Positions 25,230 through 36,125 of a stretch of DNA of 64,000 nucleotides are shown here, in pieces. Within the stretch, counting starts at the first letter, position 1; every line of letters begins with the position of its first letter. Both the position numbers and the translations under genes were made by a program. Source of the DNA: Dallia pectoralis (Eukaryota; Chordata; Actinopteri; Esociformes; Umbridae); assembly GCA_029465975.1 (NCBI GenBank), contig CM055744.1:744001-808000 (forward strand), read 5' to 3'. The notes beneath the pieces were generated by a model. That model worked only from the letters and a program-made list of their open reading frames with translations, did no database searches and was not told the DNA's origin.

Positions 25230-25640
25230 TAATTAGATTAGATACAACTTTATGGTCATTGGACAGTACAAGTACAGTACAACGAAATTCAGTTTGCATC
25301 CAACCAAAAGTGTAAAAGAGCAGTGCAAAAAGATATATGGAGTACAGTCAGTGTGAGGATGTGCATTTTACATGGATTAGTAAATGTGCAGGTCATCAGT
25401 TCGACAATTCAGACAATTGCAAATGTGCAGAGGGCAGTACAAGGAGAGAACATATGTGAACGGACAGCATTGTTATAAGGAAAATATAATAAATAGGCTA
25501 TTAGAGTACAGGGCAAGAGGTAGCAAAGGGAGTACCACAAGATGTATTGTGCAAATGGTAGATCAAGTAAATAAGTCACCTGTGTGTAGACAAGAGGTAG
25601 CAATGGGGGTACAAATGGGAGATGAAATAAATAAGTAGCA
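25230..25640 (-). mobile_element. LINE 3' end, antisense (Rex1/L2-like)
   Basis: The segment opens with AATTAGATTAGATACAACTT, the reverse complement of the ATCTAATC-type tail at the 3' end of the plus-strand LINE at 48035-49554. It continues with TATGGTCATTGGACAGTACA and AACGAAATTCAGTTTGCATC, words typical of this 3' UTR in fish. There is no coding part, so it is a 5'-truncated insertion. The upstream limit is approximate. Confidence 0.6.
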
Positions 25641-27918
25641 GTATGAGTGCTAGGTTACCCAGTGCAATATCTACACGCATTTACATGGGCATTCAGTCGA
25701 CTAGAAAGGTCGTCTCTTCCAGACGATTGAGCGCGTCTACTGTCGCTACATGTATACGCATGGTTGTATCCATGAATACACAGTTGTATGTGCGTATAGA
25801 CAAACACAAGGTCACACGCTAGGTCATTTTTCAAGTCCACCTCTCCACCTGCCATACGCTGTGTGTGTCTCTTCTTGTCTGTGTGTCTCTCTTTGTGTGC
25901 GTGTTAAACTCTCTTTTTGTCTGTGCATATGTGAGTATTTTGCATTTGTCTCTCTCCAGGGGTATGTGATCCAGATCTTTATGTATCTATGATGAAATGT
26001 CCCCAATATTGTAATGGCTGTCTCCCGGAAAAAATGTTTGGCAAGTCCCAACTAGAATGTAATTTCTAGCTCAGGACTAAGGTTTACAGAAAAACATCCA
26101 ACCTGGTCTTTAAACGGTATGTATTACAATATAGGTTAAGTTTAAACAGAAAGGTTCAATTATAGAGGTTTGGGTTAGGTAAGAGTTATGGTTTGATTTA
26201 ATTTAGTTGTCTGGGCTTTTGTCTTGGTTTTTCATCGTCCTGGTTACTTTACTCTGTCTGGCACCTCACAGTCCCACTGGCAGAACGTCCTCTTTGGAAC
26301 TACCTGCTAGGGATTTAATGCCCCAGTCAGCCTCTTCTCTCTCTGTCATCCGTCTCCTCTCCCTCATCCGTCTCCTCTTACTCAACCCCCTCCAATCTCT
26401 GATCTCTATTTCTCTCAGTCATCCATCTCCTCTCTCTGTCATCTCTTCCCTCTTTTCTTACTTTGTCATCCTCCTTCTCTCTGTCATCCTTCTCTCTGTC
26501 ATCCTACTCTCTCTGTCATCCTTCTCTCTGTCAAACCTCTTCTCCCTGTAACCCCTCTTTCTCTCAGTAACCTCTTTGCCTATTTCTTCCCTCATCACTC
26601 TCAGTTTTCTCTGTCAAACCATTCAAATCTGCTGGACGTAGATGTGTCCTCTTTCCATAGCTGTCTGCTGCTCTAATAATACATTCATTATCTACTGACA
26701 GACAGGCCACCATATCCAACCATTTTGTTTGCAATACTCCTTTTCTTCAGAGCCCTGTTCCAAGAAATCCAGTTTCTTCCGAGGTATGGATGCCATCCAC
26801 CAGATTTATAAAAGGGTCCCCAGCCAACTCTGGGCCAATTTTGTTAAAGATTGCGTTTTCTTTTTTCGGGGGGAGAGAGGGTCAAAGAGTATGATTGGCC
26901 AACAATAGAGCAATCAGTCCAGTCTGTTGTTCCTGCACACGTTTTGTGCCGGCCCTGGATTCTCTCAAGGATAGGCCTTCACTCTGTCTTGTATAGGATG
27001 AAAGGCTTTCTGATTGTGCTTTCTGGGGATTGTACTGTTAAAGCATTGTACCAAAATTCAATACTTTGAGAGGATGTTCATTTTTGAGAGTTTTGTTCTC
27101 CCTAAAATGTATAGTGTTGATGTGAGCAAATCAAGTCATTCTGCGTAGTCTGCAGTGGAGAAATTGGCTAAGCTACTCCTGTTTTGGCTCCATCTCCGTG
27201 ATAAACACGAGAGCTCTTATTTTATAAGTTAATTATCCCATATAATGGTGGGAGTCAGTCATAACCACACTTGTGTGTTTTGTTTGGTAACTGATAGCTT
27301 GTGTAAGTAACTTTAATATTCTAACCACATATTTGGACGTTGAGTAAGCAGTAGAATATAATGATATTGACAGTGGTGTTACTACAGACACAGAGACAAA
27401 TAGCCCACCGGGTGTTTATATCTGAAGCATCAGGTCGTCATGTCCATTCCCCACTGAGAGACGAAGCTCTGTGTCCTGGAGGTGAAAGCGTTTGAGCGAG
27501 ATGGAACTAAGACAACTCTGAAACGGTTACTTTATCAATCAAACATCTTATCTCAATGTCATTTTTAGCCTTTCCATCGCAAATTAATTGGATTGCGAGG
27601 TAGACTGGGATCTGATCCTAGAAACACATCATACATTCAACCCCAAGAATGTCAAGTTAAAAGCAGACAGGAGAGTATAATATCCTGGTATGTCTCCCCC
27701 CCTGGAGTCCTGGGGCTCAGAACTGAGGAGAGGATTGATGGCCGTAAAAAGCTACCACTGTGGGTCCTGGAGAAGGGTCATGGGCTTATTGGACTAGCTT
27801 GAACCGGAGAAGCAGAGAGAGAGAACAGAGCGGAACAGCCAGAGGAGATGGGAAGGGTTAGTGTCAGTGTACAAAAGCCTGGAACTATGTGAGTCCGGGA
27901 GCGAGTGCCACTAAACAG
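25641..27918. other. Unique intronic sequence with a TCTCTGTCATCC-rich patch
   Basis: 26310-26560 is pyrimidine-rich with repeated CTCTCTGTCATCC words, a loose degenerate repeat. The rest shows no gene or element I can name. Confidence 0.5.
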
Positions 27919-30805
27919 ACGTCTTTAAAGTGGTGTGTTGTGTTTCCCAGCTGACACCCAGTGTTAGTGGACTGTAATCTGTCTTTACTGTGGTGTGTTG
28001 CGTTTCCCAGCTGACACCCAGTGTTAGTGGACTGTAATCTGTCTTTACAGTGGTGTGTTGTGTTTCCCAGCTGACACCCAGTGTTAGTGGACTGTAATCT
28101 GTCTTTACAGTGGTGTGTTGCGTTTCCCAGCTGACACCCAGTGTTAGTGGACTGTAATCTGTCTTTACAGTGGTGTGTTGCGTTTCCCAGCTGACACCCA
28201 GTGTTAGTGGACTGTAATCTGTCTTTACAGTGGTGTGTTGTGTTTCCCAGCTGACACCCAGTGTTAGTGGACTGTAATCTGTCTTTACAGTGGTGTGTTG
28301 TGTTTCCCAGCTGACACCCAGTGTTAGTGGACTGTAATCTGTCTTTAAAGTAGTGTGTTGTGTTTCCCAGCTGACACCCAGTGTTAGTGGACTGTAATCT
28401 GTCTTTAAAGTAGTGTGTTGTGTTTCCCAGCTGACACCCAGTGTTAGTGGACTGTAATCTGTCTTTACAGTGGTGTGTTGTGTTTCCCAGCTGACACCCA
28501 GTGTTAGTGGACTGTAATCTGTCTTTACAGTGGTGTGTTGCGTTTCCCAGCTGACACCCAGTGTTAGTGGACTGTAATCTGTCTTTACAGTGGTGTGTTG
28601 CGTTTCCCAGCTGACACCCAGTGTTAGTGGACTGTAATCTGTCTTTAAAGTAGTGTGTTGCGTTTCCCAGCTGACACCCAGTGTTAGTGGTATGTAATCT
28701 GTCTTTACAGTGGTGTGATGCGTTTCCCAGCTGACACCCAGTGTTAGTGGACTGTAATCTGTCTTTACAGTGGTGTGTTGCGTTTCCCAGCTGACACCCA
28801 GTGTTAGTGGACTGTAATATGTCTTTACAGTGGTGTGTTGTGTTTCCCAGCTGACACCCAGTGTTAGTGGACTGTAATCTGTCTTTACAGTGGTGTGTTG
28901 TGTTTCCCAGCTGACACCCAGTGTTAGTGGACTGTAATATGTCTTTACAGTGGTGTGTTGCGTTTCCCAGCTGACACCCAATGTTAGTGGACTGTAATCT
29001 GTCTTTACAGTGGTGTGTTGTGTTTCCCAGCTGACACCCAGTGTTAGTGGACTGTAATCTGTCTTTACAGTGGTGTGTTGCGTTTCCCAGCTGACACCCA
29101 GTGTTAGTGGACTGTAATCTGTCTTTAAAGTGGTGTGTTGTGTTTCCCAGCTGACACCCAGTGTTAGTGGACTGTAATCTGTCTTTACAGTGGTGTGTTG
29201 TGTTTCCCAGCTGACACCCAGTGTTAGTGGACTGTAATCTGTCTTTACAGTGGTGTGTTGCGTTTCCCAGCTGACACCCAGTGTTAGTGGACTGTAATCT
29301 GTCTTTAAAGTGGTGTGTTGTGTTTCCCAGCTGACACCCAGTGTTAGTGGACTGTAATATGTCTTTACAGTGGTGTGGTGCGTTTCCCAGCTGACACCCA
29401 ATGTTAGTGGACTGTAATCTGTCTTTACAGTGGTGTGTTGTGTTTCCCAGCTGACACCCAGTGTTTGTGGACTGTAATCTGTCTTTACAGTGGTGTGTTG
29501 TGTTTCCCAGCTGACACCCAGTGTTAGTGGACTGTAATCTGTCTTTACAGTGCTGTGTTGTGTTTCCCAGCTGACACCCAGTGTTAGTGGACTGTAATCT
29601 GTCTTTACAGTGGTGTGTTGTGTTTCTCAGCTGACACCCAGTGTTAGTGGACTGTAATCTGTCTTTACAGTGGTGTGTTGTGTTTCCCAGCTGACACCCA
29701 GTGTTAGTGGACTGTAATCTGTCTTTACAGTGCTGTGTTGTGTTTCCCAGCTGACACCCAGTGTTAGTGGACTGTAATCTGTCTTTACAGTGGTGTGTTG
29801 CGTTTCCCAGCTGACACCCAGTGTTAGTGGACTGTAATCTGTCTTTACAGTGGTGTGTTGCGTTTCCCAGCTGACACCCAGTGTTAGTGGACTGTAATCT
29901 GTCTTTACAGTGGTGTGTTGTGTTTCCCAGCTGACACCCAGTGTTAGTGGACTGTAATCTGTCTTTACAGTGGTGTGTTTCCCAACTGACACCCAGTGTT
30001 TCCCAGCTGACACCCAGTGTTAGTGGACTGTAATCTGTCTTTACAGTGGTGTGTTGTGTTTCCCAGCTGACACCCAGTGTTAGTGGACTGTAATCTGACT
30101 TTAAAGTGGTGTGTTGTGTTTCCCAGCTGACACCCAGTGTTAGTGGACTGTAATCTGTCTTTACAGTGGTGTGTTGTGTTTCCCAGCTGACACCCAGTGT
30201 TAGTGGACTGTAATCTGTCTTTACAGTGGTGTGTTGTGTTTCCCAGCTGACACCCAGTGTTAGTGGACTGTAATCTGTCTTTACAGTGGTGTGTTGTGTT
30301 TCCCAGCTGACACCCAGTGTTACTCTCATCTCATCTCTCATCTTCAACCGCTTATCCGGGGTCGGGTCGCGGGGGTAGCAGCTCTAGCAGGGGACCCCAA
30401 ACTTCCCTTTCCCGGGCAACATTAGCCAGCTCTGACTGGGGAATCCCGAGGCGTTCCCAGGCCAGTGTGGAGATATAATCTCTCCACCTAGTCCTGGGTC
30501 TTCCCCGAGGTCTCCTCCCAGCTGGACGTGCCTGGAACACCTCTCTAGGGAGGCGCCCAGGTGGCATTCGTACAAGATGCCCGAACCACCTCAACTGGCT
30601 CCTTTCTATGCGAAGGAGCAGCGGCTCTACTCCGAGTTCCTCTCGGATGACTGAGCTTCTCACCCTATCCCTAAGGGAGAGGCCAGCCACCTTTCTGAGA
30701 AAACCCATTTCGGCCGCTTGTACCCAGTGTTAGTGGACTGTAATCTGTCTTTACAGTGGTGTGTTGTGTTTCCCAGCTGACACCCAGTGTTAGCGGACTG
30801 TTATC
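27919..30805. repeat. Minisatellite M: 60-bp unit, about 41 copies, split by a LINE
   Basis: Exact 60-bp periodicity. The unit contains GTCTTTACAGTGGTGTGTTG, then TGTTTCCCAGCTGACACCCA and GTGTTAGTGGACTGTAATCT. Main variants are C/T in GTGTTGCGTTT, ACAG/AAAG/AAAGTAG, and GTAATATG. At about 29971-30010 a partial unit changes the register. Copies 3' of the LINE (30722-30805) continue the same unit, so the array predates the insertion. Because 60 is 20 codons, two minus frames have no stop, giving an 820-codon frame (27885-30347) of repeated CQLGNTTHHCKDRLQSTNTG, which I regard as an artefact. Confidence 0.97.
30323..30721 (-). mobile_element. 5'-truncated LINE inserted in minisatellite M, with 11-bp target duplication
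   Basis: The 399-bp insertion is flanked by ACCCAGTGTTA at 30312-30322 and 30722-30732. On the minus strand it encodes the C-terminus of a fish non-LTR retrotransposon ORF2: MGFLRKVAGLSLRDRVRSSV, then LRWFGHLVRMPPGRLPREVF, then RRPRGRPRTRWRDY, ending PPRPDPG and a stop. The 3' end carries GATGAGA-type repeats (plus strand CTCTCATCTCATCTCTCATC), as in RTE/Rex-like fish LINEs. The coding piece is intact for 118 residues, suggesting a fairly recent insertion. Clade naming is from memory. Confidence 0.85.
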
Positions 30806-32247
30806 TGGACTGTGGTCCGGCTGAGTTTTACGTTTTGACCTTCGGCAACAACAGATGGTGTTTATTGGGAGGAGTCATTCACATTGCAGTCAAAGTGGTT
30901 GTAGAGCTTTGATAATAAATGTCTTATTGACGAGCCCGGAACCAGGAGACTTTGGTAGGGGGATTCGTTTCCCGATATTTAAGGGTCGAGAAAAGGAAAA
31001 AAGTCTCTACAATTGGTCGTCGGCATACTGATATGGTTAGAACAGTGTTTTTCACACGGGGGCGATGAACCCAATAGAAATAAAGAACAGGATAGCGTTG
31101 AGCAAAGGGACGAGCGAGAGAATCATTTTAATAATAGAACACGTTTTTGGTTTTTATTGTGTTCCTTTCAGCCGATAAATGAGGCGACGTGCGCATGCTG
31201 GTTTGATTTGTCTGCCAGGACCTGTGTCCATTTATTCAGATGGAGAGAGTTCCCTTGGTGCATTAACCAACCATTCTATGATTCATTTACCCACTGCTGA
31301 TTCCTGCTGACAAGACTGCAAACTTTCTAATTAGCTCAGGTCAAATATTCATATGGTTTTCTTCTAATTATGGACGCCTGTTAAAGAAGGGACAGCGCCA
31401 CAGAGGAATATATTGATGTGGGTGGGGTCATTGCACTGGGGAATTCAAAATGAAGAGAAATACAAATATATTCATGTGGTAGGTGAATATTGGGGTGTGA
31501 TGAGGAATAAATAATCATTGAGGGCTCAGGGGAATCACAATCTCCCAGGGAATCACAGAAAAAAAGGCAGAGGGGAGGTAAAAAGCTGAGAAAGGTTCCC
31601 ATCATGCATCTCTCCTGGGCCCTTCACTAGTTTCACACCCGAGTAAAGGCTTGTTGCAACAGAGCTACACTACCGATGGTGTTAACAGCTGCTGTGCACA
31701 ATGCAGCAACGGTTTCCCTCCTACTTTCTGTTGCTTTTCATTTAGGACAGAACTGGTGAAACACATTTTATTTGTGGCACTGTCGTCAAACTAGCCAAAA
31801 GAAGAAAGGAAAACAAGTCTTCCTTTAGGATTGAAGTTGTAATAAAGTGTGAATTCCCCTGCATTCAAGGCCCTTTTTCCTTGTGTGGCTGTGATGTTGT
31901 CTTTCTATTACACTGCCTCTGCAGGGTGGAAATGGGCTGTGAGTATAGAATGGTGAGCAGTGACTAATTGTGTGTGCAGTTGAAAGACTGGGTGAAGTGA
32001 AGCTTTGGTGGTTCAACTAAATGGAAGGATTAAGCCTCCTGTGGAGGGAGTCTGCTGTCGCCCTCTTGCTCGTTCTCTTCCAGCTAATAAGACAGAGGTG
32101 GGAGATACGAAGAAAACAAACATCAATGCACGGACCACCAGCTTTTAAAACATGTTTCCTGTCTTTGACTATTAGCTCTTGCAGTCAATCACAGGTGTCA
32201 TGTGAAGGAGAGACTAGGGCAAACCAGAAACAAGAAGAAAATAAAAA
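30806..32247. other. Unique intronic sequence
   Basis: No tandem repeat. 30900-31010 has an unusual composition, and I considered and rejected it as an LTR. No exon recognised. Confidence 0.4.
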
Positions 32248-34622
32248 AGTACAGAGACTAGGAAACAGAGACAGTATAGAGGGGAGGAAACGGTACAGAG
32301 ACTAGGAAACAGAGACAGTATAGAGGGGAGGAAACAGTACAGAGACTAGGAAACAGAGACAGTATAGAGGGGAGGAAACAGTACAGAGACTAGGAACAGA
32401 GACAGTATAAGGGGAGGAAACGGTACAGAGACTAGGAACAGAGACAGTATAAGGGGAGGAAACGGTACAGAGACTAGGAAACAGAGACAGTATAGAGGGG
32501 AGGAAACAGTACAGAGACTAGGAAACAGAACACAGTATAGAGGGGAGGAAACAGTATAGAGACTAGGAAACAGAGACAGTATAGAGGGGAGGAAACAGTA
32601 CAGAGACTAGGAAACAGAACACAGTATAGAGGGGAGGAAACAGTACAGAGACTAGGAAACAGAGACAGTATAGAGGGGAGGAAACAGTACAGAGACTAGG
32701 AAACAGAGACAGTATAAGGGGAGGAAACGGTACAGAGACTAGGAAACAGAGACAGTATAGAGGGGAGGAAACGGTACAGAGACTAGGAAACAGAGACAGT
32801 ATAGAGGGGAGGAAACAGTACAAAGACTAGGAAACAGAGACAGTATAAGGGGAGGAAACGGTACAGAGACTAGGAAACAGAGACAGTATAGAGGGGAGGA
32901 AACAGTACAGAGACTAGGAAACAGGACACAGTATAGAGGGGAGGAAACAGTACAGAGACTAGGAAACAGAGACAGTATAGAGGGGAGGAAACGGTACAGA
33001 GACTAGGAAACAGAGACAGTATAGAGGGGAGGAAACAGTACAGAGACTAGGAAACAGAACACAGTATAGAGGGGAGGAAACAGTACAGAGACTAGGAAAC
33101 AGAGACAGTATAGAGGGGAGGAAACGGTACAGAGACTAGGAAACAGAGACAGTATAGAGGGGAGGAAACAGTACAGAGACTAGGAAACAGAGACAGTATA
33201 AGGGGAGGAAACGGTACAGAGACTAGGAAACAGAGACAGTATAGAGGGGAGGAAACGGTACAGAGACTAGGAACAGAGACAGTATAAGGGGAGGAAACGG
33301 TACAGAGACTAGGAAACAGAGACAGTATAGAGGGGAGGAAACAGTACAGAGACTAGGAAACAGTACAGAGACTAGGAAACAGGGACAGTATAGAGGGGAG
33401 GAAACAGTACAGAGACTAGGAAACTGTACAGAGACCAGGAAACAGGGACAGTATAGAGGGGAGGAAACAGTACAGAGACTAGGAAACAGAACACAGTATA
33501 GAGGGGAGGAAACAGTACAGAGACTAGGAAACAGTACAGAGACTAGGAAACAGGGACAGTATAGAGGGGAGGAAACAGTACAGAGACTAGGAAACGGTAC
33601 AGAGACTAGGAAACAGAGACAGTATAGAGGGGAGGAAACAGTACAGAGACTAGGAAACAGAGACAGTATAAGGGGAGGAAACGGTACAGAGACTAGGAAA
33701 CAGAGACAGTATAGAGGGGAGGAAACAGTACAGAGACTAGGAAACAGGACACAGTATAGAGGGGAGGAAACAGTACAGAGACTAGGAAACAGAGACAGTA
33801 TAGAGGGGAGGAAACGGTACAGAGACTAGGAAACAGAGACAGTATAGAGGGGAGGAAACAGTACAGAGACTAGGAAACAGAACACAGTATAGAGGGGAGG
33901 AAACAGTACAGAGACTAGGAAACAGAGACAGTATAGAGGGGAGGAAACGGTACAGAGACTATGAAACAGAGACAGTATAGAGGGGAGGAAACAGTACAGT
34001 GACTAGGAAACAGAGACAGTATAAGGGGAGGAAACGGTACAGAGACTAGGAAACAGAGACAGTATAGAGGGGAGGAAACGGTACAGAGACTAGGAAACAG
34101 AGACAGTATAAGGGGAGGAAACGGTACAGAGACTAGGAAACAGAGACAGTATAGAGGGGAGGAAACAGTACAGAGACTAGGAAACAGGACACAGTATAGA
34201 GGGGAGGAAACAGTACAGAGACTAGGAAACAGTACAGAGACTAGGAAACAGAGACAGTATAGAGGGGAGGAAACAGTACAGAGACTAGGAAACAGTACAG
34301 AGACTAGGAAACAGGGACAGTATAGAGGGGAGGAAACAGTACAGAGACTAGGAAACTGTACAGAGACTAGGAAACAGGGACAGTATAGAGGGGAGGAAAC
34401 AGTACAGAGACTAGGAAACAGAACACAGTATAGAGGGGAGGAAACAGTACAGAGACTAGGAAACAGTACAGAGACTAGGAAACAGGGACAGTATAGAGGG
34501 GAGGAAACAGTACAGAGACTAGGAAACAGTACAGAGACTAGGAAACAGATACAGTATAGAGGGGAGGAAACAGTACAGAGACTACGAAACAGTACAGAGA
34601 CTAGGAAACAGAACACAGTATA
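32248..34622. repeat. Minisatellite N: about 44-bp purine-rich unit, over 50 copies
   Basis: The typical unit joins CAGTACAGAGACTAGGAAAC, AGAGACAGTATAGAGGGGAG and GAAA. Variants include AGTATAAGGGG (deletion of AG), CAGAACACAGTATAG, CGGTACAG, and doubled short segments ACAGTACAGAGACTAGGAAA. Blocks of variant order repeat: 32,700-33,070 looks like 33,600-33,900. This shows higher-order amplification. Minus-strand open frames (LCTVSSPLYCLCFLVSV type) are artefacts. Confidence 0.96.
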
Positions 34623-35029
34623 AATAGGAAGGAATAAAACATAAAGGAAGATGGGTATCACAGAGGTTTCAGTGGAACAAAACATGCTGTGAAGGAACTG
34701 CCATATTCAATAAAGCCTTCTTCTGGGAGTTGCCCTGGTACTGTAGCACAAATGAGCCCTTTACAGACATCTGAAGGATAGGAGAACTCATGCGTGAGGT
34801 AAATAGTACAGCTATGCCTGTGGCCGAATCAGAATATATCATTTAGGTAAAGCAAACTGTAAAATACATTCAGAAGACTTCTAAAGGTTCATGTGTATTT
34901 ACTGTTTTCATCAACCTGCACACCTCGGAAACACATTAAAACAGACATGCTGTCACCGTCACCAAGCTCACAACGGCACGTCTTCCTCAACATCAAGCCA
35001 GATTTAAGGAGAGAGAGTTGAGTATTTAA
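34623..35029. other. Unique spacer between minisatellite N and the LINE
   Basis: No feature recognised in about 400 bp. Confidence 0.4.
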
Positions 35030-35214
35030 TCTCTTTATTGGGTCCTACGAGTCCACAACACCACAAGAAGTACAAAAAATAACACAAAAACACACTTAAT
35101 ATACACAATTTAACAGCACAACACCAAAACCTCTCCACAACAACACTCCCTGAATGCCCCAGATACACATGAACCGCTTAGTGTCCCCAACCAGATTGTA
35201 GTCCACATACTCCA

Positions 35215-36125
35215 CTAGGGGCACTGCCCTCACAATTCGATTCGATTAGGATTCACCAGAAACGATTAAATTCGATTCTACGATGCATTGCGATGCATCA
35301 CAATTCTACTGCACACAACAAGGCAGATGGTTCATCAGTCAAGAGGCAACACAAGCAGTCAGATATTGAACAACAGATTTTATTGGCTGCTATGTGTGTA
35401 TTATCACTCTCTATCTTTGACATAAATGTCATTAAATAAAATGGTACAGGATATTGGATATGGCATTTTCAAACCTGAAAAAAACATAAATCACTGCTTT
35501 CAGTGCTTTGAATGAGAAATGTTTCTAAAGCAGAGAGGACAATAACAGCCAACTTTTTCAGCAGTGACCATGAATGTTTTTCAACACACAGTAAAATAGC
35601 AGCTCTAAGACAGGGCACTTCCTGAACTCTTGTGCAAATATTAATCTGTAATCACAGTCAAACTATTGTATCAACCACCACCCAGGCACCCAGCAATACA
35701 AATATTCAGTGCAACACACAGTAACCACTTATTACTTTTTTCAAGTAGTAAAGTCAAGTGCAACTAATCTCAACAAAATAGCAGCGTAGCAGCTTTAAGA
35801 CAATGACAATTATATAGCTTATACCGGGGCTCAATTGTTTTAGGAATATGGCGAAACCCTGCATTTTCTACCACAGAATAGGGTCCTAGATCGCTATGAA
35901 ACACGGATCGTGTGGTCCTCTGCTCTCTCTCAGTTATAACTTTAATAGTGACTCGACTTGTTGTTACGCCCCCAGAAGTAAGTGAAACTTCACAACTTTA
36001 TTGTCCATTCAAGGCCTTAAAATAAACAGTGACATAATCGGTTATGGCACTTTGCCGCATCGATGCAGAATTGTCATTGTCCCGCATTGCGATGCATCGC
36101 CGAATCGATTATTGTTAACATCACT
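35215..36125. mobile_element. hAT-like non-autonomous element between LINE tail and minisatellite O
   Basis: Flanked by identical 8-bp ATACTCCA at 35207-35214 and 36126-36133, as expected for hAT insertion. Both ends are rich in CGATTCGATT and GATGCATTGCGATGCATC words: ACAATTCGATTCG near 35232 and CGAATCGATTATTGTTAACA near 36100, the latter partly complementary to the former. 911 bp, no transposase. Because the right flank is a repeat unit related to the left flank, the duplication could in part be pre-existing; the outermost terminal inverted repeat is weak. Confidence 0.6.

Noticed and set aside
27885..30347. 820-codon minus-strand open frame
   Set aside because: It is the 60-bp minisatellite read in a frame without stops; a second frame is equally open, and it is interrupted by a LINE. 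No start context, domain or codon pattern supports a protein.
30897..31020. Possible retroviral-type LTR end and primer site
   Set aside because: No paired second LTR, no TG...CA limits with duplication, and no convincing tRNA primer match.
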